Origin: DATFYI01 sp035315125 | GTDB lineage: Bacteria > Chloroflexota > Anaerolineae > Anaerolineales > Anaerolineaceae | Assembly: GCA_035315125.1 (NCBI GenBank) | Contig: DATFYI010000267.1 | Span: 1-5,147, forward strand | Reading direction: 5' to 3' | Length of the DNA: 5,147 bases | Shown: positions 1 to 5,147 of the stretch, piece after piece | Position numbering within the stretch: the stretch's first letter is position 1 | How the letters are laid out: the number at the start of each line of letters is the position of its first letter | The notes under the pieces: model-generated | What the model was told of the DNA's origin: nothing | Database searches by the model: none | The model's input: the letters and a program-made list of their open reading frames with translations, nothing else | Translations under genes and position numbers: made by a program

Positions 1-1
1 C

Positions 2-772
2 AGCCTTAAGGATGAGCGCGGATTGCGAGCCGCCATGAAAGGTGTGGATGTTGTTTATCACCTGGTTGGTGCTGAAAGATTGGGTAGTAAAGCGGATTTG
101 GGCGGCGTAGATATCGATGGCAGCAAGATGATTTGTGCTGCCGCGGTTGAAGCTGGAGTTGAAAAGTTGATTTATCTCAGTCACTTAGGCGCTGACCGTT
201 ATTCTGCTTATCCGGTACTTAAAGCGAAGGCAATTTCAGAGAGTTTTGTTGTTCAGAGTGGTATCAATTACACCATTTTTCGATCGGCAATTGCTTTTGG
301 CGAAAAAGATCAATTTACAATCCCTCTGGCTAACCTTTTGAAAATGTCGCCCGGTTTTTTTTTGATGCCAGGAAATGGCAGTACACTGATACAGCCCATC
401 TGGATCGAAGACCTGGTAACCTGTCTGGCCCTGGCAATGGATGAGCCTGCCACTTATAACCAGCTTTATTCGATCGGCGGAGCGGAATATATCAGTTTCC
501 GAGAGACTGTAGAAACGATTGAAAAATTAATTCATGTGCGGCGTAGATTGTTATCAATTTCTCCGGCATACCTAAGGATCATTGCTTTGCTTATCGAACA
601 GGTATACCACCGCTTTCCGGTCTCAATTTTTTGGGTAGATTATCTGGCTACCGATCGCACCTGCCCACTGGATACATTACCCCGACTGTTTGGATTGATG
701 CCGGCCCGTTTTTCCCAACATTTAGATTATTTGAAACCTGTAGATAATAATAGACAACGGAGAAGTTTCTAA
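2..772 (+). CDS. Atypical SDR / NAD(P)-binding protein, NmrA/NDUFA9-like, 5' end cut by window edge
   Basis: The reading frame is open from base 2 to the TAA at 770-772, giving 256 visible residues. A TTG at 23 could be taken as the start, but seven sense codons precede it and the protein there reads like mid-Rossmann sequence (SLKDERGLRAAMKGVDVVYH), so the gene almost certainly begins off the left edge. The glycine-rich dinucleotide-binding motif is therefore not visible. Counting from the codon at 23, the features are GVDVVYHLVG (beta-4 of the Rossmann fold, residues 7-16), a GVEKLIYLSHLGA strand (45-57), a YPVLK element matching YxxxK (Tyr63, Lys67), and GINYTIFRSAIAFG (80-93), where most relatives have RP and this one has RS. 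The C-terminal part (about 180-210) is rich in hydrophobic helix, as in NDUFA9-like atypical SDRs. Family members bind NAD(P)H and act as reductases or as structural or quinone-linked proteins; the substrate cannot be told. It lies 5 bases upstream of the GH57 gene, so the two are probably co-transcribed. Confidence 0.85.
   Translation, partial: SLKDERGLRAAMKGVDVVYHLVGAERLGSKADLGGVDIDGSKMICAAAVEAGVEKLIYLSHLGADRYSAYPVLKAKAISESFVVQSGINYTIFRSAIAFGEKDQFTIPLANLLKMSPGFFLMPGNGSTLIQPIWIEDLVTCLALAMDEPATYNQLYSIGGAEYISFRETVETIEKLIHVRRRLLSISPAYLRIIALLIEQVYHRFPVSIFWVDYLATDRTCPLDTLPRLFGLMPARFSQHLDYLKPVDNNRQRRSF
759..765 (+). promoter_or_regulatory. Candidate ribosome binding site for the GH57 gene
   Basis: GGAGAAG lies inside the last codons of the upstream SDR gene and is the only purine-rich Shine-Dalgarno-like stretch before the ATG at 778. 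The gap to the ATG is 12 bases from the end of the motif, longer than the usual 5-9, so it may be weak. Termination of the SDR gene five bases before the ATG suggests that translational coupling could contribute. Confidence 0.4.
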
Positions 773-777
773 AATCA

Positions 778-2196
778 ATGACAGATATATCCTTTTGTGT
801 TCATGGTCATTTTTACCAGCCTCCCAGGGAGGACCCTCTAACCGGTGAAATTCCATTAGAACCAGGTGCTGCGCCCTACCGCAATTGGAATGAGCGTATC
901 CATAATCAATGCTATCGCCCGAACGCCGATCTTGGTAATTTCGAAAAGATCAGTTTTGATGTTGGTCCAACCCTGGTTGACTGGATGATTTCTTATGATC
1001 CGGTAGCTTTTCGTGAGATCGTTGAGCAAGACCACCAAAATCTCAATATCCATGGGGTGGGTAATGCGATGGCGCAAGCTTACAACCATACGATTTTGCC
1101 ATTGGCGACGCCTCACGATCAATATACGCAGGTGTTATGGGGCATTGCCGATTTTGAATATCATTTTGGCCATAAACCAGCTGGAATGTGGCTTCCGGAG
1201 GCGGCGGTCAATAATGAAACAATAGAGGTATTGGCCGATTGCGGAATTGAATATATCATTCTGGCTCCCTGGCAGGCAGACGTAAAAGATTTGGATAGCA
1301 GCCATCCTTATCGAGTAGATTTGGCGTCAGGAAAAAGTATCGTCGTCTTCTTTTATAATCAGGATCTCAGCACGCGGATTAGTTTTGACCCAGGTGCAAC
1401 GGTAAATGCTGATAATTTCTTAATGGAATTACTGCTTCCAAAATTCAAATTGGGTAAAAGCCTTAATATTGAACCACAGCTGATCATGATTGCTTCGGAT
1501 GGCGAGTTATATGGTCACCATCAACCATTTCGAGACAAGTTTTTGGGTTACCTGTTAGACGGGGCATTAAGCGGCCAATCCATTAAAGCGAGTTATCCGT
1601 CTTTATGGTTGAAGGATAATCCAGTTTATCACACAGTAAATATCAACCAGAATACATCCTGGAGTTGTTCGCATGGAGTTCTGCGTTGGAAAGGAATGTG
1701 CGGTTGCACACCCCATAGCAATTGGAAGGCGCCCTTACGAGCTGCTTTTGATGAATTGGCCAGAGCTTTGGATGGTCAATATCTGGCATTTGTCCAACCA
1801 CTTTTAAAAGATGCCTGGCAGCTTCGTCACCAATATATTCACGTACTGCATGGTCAAGTCGCTCTTTCAGATCTGTTTGGTTCTTTAACTGGAAAGAAAT
1901 TAGAAACAGAAGAGCTGAGAAGAATTGATCTTCTGTTGAAGGCGCAGTTTGAACGGCAGCGCATGTTTACTTCCTGCGGCTGGTTTTTTGATGATTTTGA
2001 CAGGATTGAGCCGCGTAATAATGTTGCATATGCCGCCCAATCAGTCTGGCTGACCTATCTTGCAACTGGCGTCAACCTTGAATTTCAGGCGATGGGTCTG
2101 CTAAAATCTGTAAAAAGCTGGCGATCCGGGTTACGAGCCGATATGGTTTTTAGCCATCATTTACAGCGCGCCCGAAAATCGCCTTACTTCCGTTAA
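778..2196 (+). CDS. Glycoside hydrolase family 57 protein, DUF3536 type (short form)
   Basis: A complete 472-residue protein. The ATG at 778 is favoured because the conserved domain starts at once and an in-frame stop (TAG at 751-753) lies just upstream with no other start codon between. GH57 enzymes have a (beta/alpha)7 barrel and act on alpha-glucans with retention (amylase, 4-alpha-glucanotransferase, branching enzyme, amylopullulanase). Visible motifs are CVHGHFYQPPRE (His9, His11; motif 1), IHGVGNAMAQAYNH (91-104), GMWLPEAAVN with Glu141 as probable nucleophile, and IASDGELYGHH with Asp241 as probable acid/base. A Cys/His-rich segment, SWSCSHGVLRWKGMCGC (294-310), follows, then FTSCGWFFDD (397-406), the latter typical of the DUF3536 region. 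From memory, DUF3536 proteins are often near 800 residues, so this is a short form; the end is real, since the next gene overlaps its stop. There is no signal peptide or membrane segment, so it is probably cytoplasmic. Family assignment is firm; substrate and activity are unknown. Confidence 0.93.
   Translation: MTDISFCVHGHFYQPPREDPLTGEIPLEPGAAPYRNWNERIHNQCYRPNADLGNFEKISFDVGPTLVDWMISYDPVAFREIVEQDHQNLNIHGVGNAMAQAYNHTILPLATPHDQYTQVLWGIADFEYHFGHKPAGMWLPEAAVNNETIEVLADCGIEYIILAPWQADVKDLDSSHPYRVDLASGKSIVVFFYNQDLSTRISFDPGATVNADNFLMELLLPKFKLGKSLNIEPQLIMIASDGELYGHHQPFRDKFLGYLLDGALSGQSIKASYPSLWLKDNPVYHTVNINQNTSWSCSHGVLRWKGMCGCTPHSNWKAPLRAAFDELARALDGQYLAFVQPLLKDAWQLRHQYIHVLHGQVALSDLFGSLTGKKLETEELRRIDLLLKAQFERQRMFTSCGWFFDDFDRIEPRNNVAYAAQSVWLTYLATGVNLEFQAMGLLKSVKSWRSGLRADMVFSHHLQRARKSPYFR
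2193..2196. other. Shared TTAA: overlapping convergent stop codons
   Basis: The GH57 gene ends with TAA at 2194-2196 on the plus strand. The GH13 gene ends with TAA read from 2195 to 2193 on the minus strand. The palindrome TTAA supplies both stops, so there is no intergenic space, and each transcript's 3' end must lie inside the opposite coding region. Confidence 0.97.
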
Positions 2197-5147
2197 TCCT
2201 TGGCTGCGGCCAATAATTTGTCCAATTGAAATTCTGATACACTGCTGGCTTTTACCAACCGTTGGATAGTCTCATAAGTTCCCAGTATCTGTTCAACTTT
2301 CTCGGTTTCAGTGAGATTGGCGTTTTCGTTGACCTTGAACAGGACTAATACACCCATCCACCATAGGAATTCTTCAAAGGATTCTTTATTAAACCAGAGG
2401 ATGTTTTTATAACGGTTTACTTTAAGAAACCGTTGGACTTCCTCTTCGCTTAACCAGCTCTCCAGAATTTCCTTATCCGATTTATCGCTACAACTAATCG
2501 CCCAATTTTGTTGTCCAACCAGCATGTGGACTGTGCCGGACATCCACCAGGAAGCTGGTTCATCCATTGTGATTGCCTTGAAAGTGCCTGACATAATTTT
2601 GCCGAACTGCCATTCGTCTAACCAGCTCTGGCTTTGATAATCGTAACCGGTATCTGATGCCATCCGTCCCAAATCGTGTACGAACAACCATCCAAACAAC
2701 ACCAACCAGCGGTGGTCATTGGCAGATAAGCCTGTCTTCAAATAATCCAGAGCTGCTTTGGATTTCTTGCCGGATGGCTTTGAAGATAGGGTTTCCAACT
2801 TGTTTAGAGACAGCGCAATTTTCAGGGATGTGGATAGGTGATCTATGATTTCTGATTGGTTTTGAGAAAAGCTAGTCAGGAATTGGATACCTTGCAACAG
2901 TCCTTCCATTTTCTGGCGCGCTTCTGCCAACAAAGGTTCAGGTACTGCGGTTATCTTTCCATCCAACCTTTGAGAGAACAGGTAATTAAAATAACCCGGA
3001 TTGCAAATTTCACGGAACGGGTTCTGGACAGGCTGCAACAGCAGCTCGCGTAGAGCATCTTGTATATTCGGGACGCCACGACCATTGAGTCTGTCACAAA
3101 GGTGCCGGTAAGACTGGTATCCATCATCATTAATCTGGCGAAAATCCAGATATACATGATATTTATACGCATCCAGTTCTACAAAGAGACCCTTTTCACT
3201 AATCTCGATGGAAGGGCGAATAAACTCAAGACCGGTCATGTGGTCACGAAAAATAACGAATGTATCTTCGGATGGATTAATAGCCAGCCCTTGCGATAAG
3301 GTTCGTTGGGTGATTCGATGCCCGTCGCCGTTGCCAGTTTTCACTGAGAAACCGGCTGAATTGTGGATCCAACCCTGTGTAGTTGAAAACTTGTTATTGT
3401 AAATGACCAGGGCGCGCTCATGTCCAACGCCATTTGAGTAAGCAAATACGTCTTCGTTTACAAATCCTTCCGGTGTAAAAAAGTCGTACAATAAGAAGTT
3501 TTCTACTTCTGCGAACAAAGAACGCCTGTGCAACAGCGGAAAAATTTCTTTTTCATGACGTTCGATAAGATACGGATCTGGGTTTTCATCCCAATGGGCG
3601 CGCCTGAATTCCATACCATATTTTTCAGTATATCCTTCGATCTGTCCATGTCCAAACATCGGCAAGCCCGGTAAGGTTGCCATCATCGTACAAATCCCGA
3701 AATATTTATCCCCTTTACCAAATTGGTCCACTGCTGTGCGCTCATCCGGGTTGTTCATAAAATTGACAAACCGTTTCATAATTTCCGGTTCAAATTCCAG
3801 GGTGTTTTTCATAACCAACCGGTAGTTGGCGTTGTCTTCATTGCGGAGCATATTCATAAATGCGCTGTTATAGACGCGGTGCATGCCCAATGTACGGACA
3901 AAATAACCTTCCATCAGCCAAAAGGCTTCTGCCAGTAGCAGGGTATCCGGAGCTTCCTTTGCCACCCGATCCACTACCTCACGCCAAAATTCGATTGGAA
4001 AGGCCGCATCAAATTGGTCTTTTGTCATGCCATGCTCGGCGCGGCTTGGAATTGCGCCACCATAACCGGGTTCAGGATACCAGAGCCGTTGGTAATGTTT
4101 TTTAGCCAGCGTCATGGCAGCATCAAAGCGAATAATGGGAAACTTATGGGCGACTCCCAAAATAGTCTGGATGACAGCCTCACGTACTTCCGGTAGCAAA
4201 TAATTGAGCTGGGCAGTATCATTCCAGGGCATACTGGTGCCATCATTGCCATGATAGATATATCGTGTCTGCCCATTTTGATTGTTTACCCATTTAAATA
4301 CCACTGCAGCGTCGCTGCGGGAATAATAGTGGTCTTCCAGATAAATACCGACTCGTGAATCGGACGAAAGATCGGGTCCATTGAAGCTATAAGAAGGAAA
4401 TGGGCTGTAGTCTAAAGAAATGAACCAATCGGGGTGCTCGATAACCCATTGGGAATCGATACCCATGTGGTTTGGTACCATATCGCTGGCCAGGCGGATG
4501 CCCCGCTGCCAGGCACGCTCATGCAGTTTGTTATAAGCTTCTTCACCACCCAAATCCCAGGCTATTGAGTAGTTGGCCAAGGAATAGGCCGAAGAGATGG
4601 CTTCTTGATTACCACAAAGTTGTTTGATATGAGCCGAGGCCTGGCTGCGTTCCCATAATCCAATCAGCCATAAACCGCTGAAACCCCAGCGGGCCAAGAT
4701 GTCGAGCTCTTCATTTGGGATTTCATCCAGGTGGTGAATGTTACGCTGGTATTTTTTGCTGAGTTGATCCATCCAGACATAGGCATTCTTGGCAATAATC
4801 ACTGAGCGTGGCATCCATTCTTTATCAGGACTGAATCGCTCAGCTTCAAACTCAACACCCAAATAAGAGGGAACCGGCGCTTTGCCAACCCCAAGCATCC
4901 GGAAGCTTTCTTCTTCCTTGATCAGATCCAGACTGCTCAATAAACGATATAAATACCGTCCTAATAACTCGGCCCAGCGCGTGCGGATATATTCCAATTG
5001 GCCAGTCAGTGAATATGGTACGGCAATAGCTGGAGCCCGCAGCATATTAATCAGGTTTTGTTGGTCTGGTCCAAAGGGTGGTTGGGTATCGAAGAAATCG
5101 TGCAGCTCATTAATGATCTTCAAATAAGCCGTCTCTGTTTCCAGGTG
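2193..5147 (-). CDS. Large GH13 alpha-amylase-family protein with unassigned C-terminal extension, 5' end cut by window edge
   Basis: The frame is open from the right edge to TAA at 2195-2193 (984 visible codons). A TTG at 5123 is possible as a start, but eight sense codons precede it and no clear ribosome binding site is seen, so the gene probably starts outside. Numbering from that TTG: a helical N-terminal part (1 to about 100); a (beta/alpha)8 barrel with region I DMVPNH (214-219), region II IIRFDAAM (Asp334 nucleophile, Arg332), region III LLAEAFW (Glu399 acid/base) and region IV FMNNPDE (Asp460 stabiliser); a beta-rich domain C (about 540-664) ending in YHVYLDFRQI; then about 310 residues, mostly predicted helical by composition and rich in Trp, that match no domain I can name. 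The catalytic triad is complete, so an active retaining alpha-glucan hydrolase or transferase is expected. Region IV has Pro459 where most GH13 enzymes have His, somewhat like the TPD of GlgE maltosyltransferases. Subfamily and substrate are unknown. It converges on the GH57 gene, so its own promoter lies off the right edge. Confidence 0.93.
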   Translation of the reverse strand, partial: HLETETAYLKIINELHDFFDTQPPFGPDQQNLINMLRAPAIAVPYSLTGQLEYIRTRWAELLGRYLYRLLSSLDLIKEEESFRMLGVGKAPVPSYLGVEFEAERFSPDKEWMPRSVIIAKNAYVWMDQLSKKYQRNIHHLDEIPNEELDILARWGFSGLWLIGLWERSQASAHIKQLCGNQEAISSAYSLANYSIAWDLGGEEAYNKLHERAWQRGIRLASDMVPNHMGIDSQWVIEHPDWFISLDYSPFPSYSFNGPDLSSDSRVGIYLEDHYYSRSDAAVVFKWVNNQNGQTRYIYHGNDGTSMPWNDTAQLNYLLPEVREAVIQTILGVAHKFPIIRFDAAMTLAKKHYQRLWYPEPGYGGAIPSRAEHGMTKDQFDAAFPIEFWREVVDRVAKEAPDTLLLAEAFWLMEGYFVRTLGMHRVYNSAFMNMLRNEDNANYRLVMKNTLEFEPEIMKRFVNFMNNPDERTAVDQFGKGDKYFGICTMMATLPGLPMFGHGQIEGYTEKYGMEFRRAHWDENPDPYLIERHEKEIFPLLHRRSLFAEVENFLLYDFFTPEGFVNEDVFAYSNGVGHERALVIYNNKFSTTQGWIHNSAGFSVKTGNGDGHRITQRTLSQGLAINPSEDTFVIFRDHMTGLEFIRPSIEISEKGLFVELDAYKYHVYLDFRQINDDGYQSYRHLCDRLNGRGVPNIQDALRELLLQPVQNPFREICNPGYFNYLFSQRLDGKITAVPEPLLAEARQKMEGLLQGIQFLTSFSQNQSEIIDHLSTSLKIALSLNKLETLSSKPSGKKSKAALDYLKTGLSANDHRWLVLFGWLFVHDLGRMASDTGYDYQSQSWLDEWQFGKIMSGTFKAITMDEPASWWMSGTVHMLVGQQNWAISCSDKSDKEILESWLSEEEVQRFLKVNRYKNILWFNKESFEEFLWWMGVLVLFKVNENANLTETEKVEQILGTYETIQRLVKASSVSEFQLDKLLAAAKD

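Noticed and set aside
23..25. TTG as the true start of the SDR gene
   Set aside because: Starting here would remove the nucleotide-binding glycine motif required by the fold, and the frame is open upstream to base 2.
856..1122. 88-codon open frame on the minus strand inside the GH57 gene
   Set aside because: It lies opposite a strongly conserved GH57 region; its translation is compositionally odd and shows no recognisable motif. It is a shadow frame.
2200..2213. Perfect 5-bp hairpin (TTGGC / GCCAA around a TGCG loop) just after the GH57 stop
   Set aside because: It lies in the C-terminal codons of the GH13 gene, has a short stem, and is followed by TAATTTGT rather than a clean T-tract, so it is not a convincing intrinsic terminator.
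2698..2700. WLFVHDLGR (residues 812-820) in the GH13 C-terminus as an HD-domain phosphohydrolase signature
   Set aside because: A single His-Asp pair without the other metal-binding His and Asp residues of the HD superfamily; a chance resemblance.
3723..4196. Several plus-strand open frames of 60-81 codons opposite the GH13 catalytic domain
   Set aside because: They mirror conserved GH13 codons in other frames, overlap one another and show no protein-like pattern.
5121..5123. TTG as the true start of the GH13 gene
   Set aside because: The same frame continues open to the window edge, there is no clear Shine-Dalgarno sequence, and no conserved feature marks this as the N-terminus.

Overview
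The window is fully coding and holds three bacterial genes, two of them cut by its edges. Base composition is moderate (mid-forties percent G+C by eye) and codon use looks even across all three genes, with no sign of a mobile element or foreign insert. The organism is not identified by any marker gene. The pairing of a DUF3536-type GH57 protein with a large unclassified GH13 protein, plus an NDUFA9-like atypical SDR, would fit an environmental anaerobe of the Chloroflexota (Anaerolineae-like). That is inference from family impressions, not something the sequence proves.

Layout: (1) positions 2-772, plus strand: the 3' part of an atypical short-chain dehydrogenase/reductase of the NmrA/NDUFA9-like type; its N-terminal Rossmann fingerprint lies beyond the left edge. 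(2) Positions 778-2196, plus strand, only 5 bases downstream: a complete 472-residue glycoside hydrolase family 57 protein of the DUF3536 group, with the HGH motif, a candidate nucleophile Glu, a catalytic Asp and a Cys/His cluster. (3) Positions 2193-5147, minus strand: a very large alpha-amylase-superfamily (GH13) protein with a complete catalytic triad, an unusual region IV (NNPD instead of NHD) and a C-terminal extension of about 310 residues that I cannot assign. It is still open at the right edge. Genes 2 and 3 converge, and their stop codons share the palindrome TTAA.

How they may work together: two structurally unrelated retaining alpha-glucan enzymes (GH57 and GH13) sit side by side. 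No signal peptide is visible on the GH57 protein, so it probably acts on intracellular glucan such as glycogen or a maltodextrin. The GH13 N-terminus is outside the window, so its location is open. They are convergent and so not in one operon. The SDR and GH57 genes probably are co-transcribed. There are no RNA genes, CRISPR arrays, insertion sequences or non-coding stretches longer than a few bases. The most interesting material is the GH13 protein (atypical region IV and unassigned C-terminal module) and the short, Cys-rich GH57 protein, both of unknown specificity.
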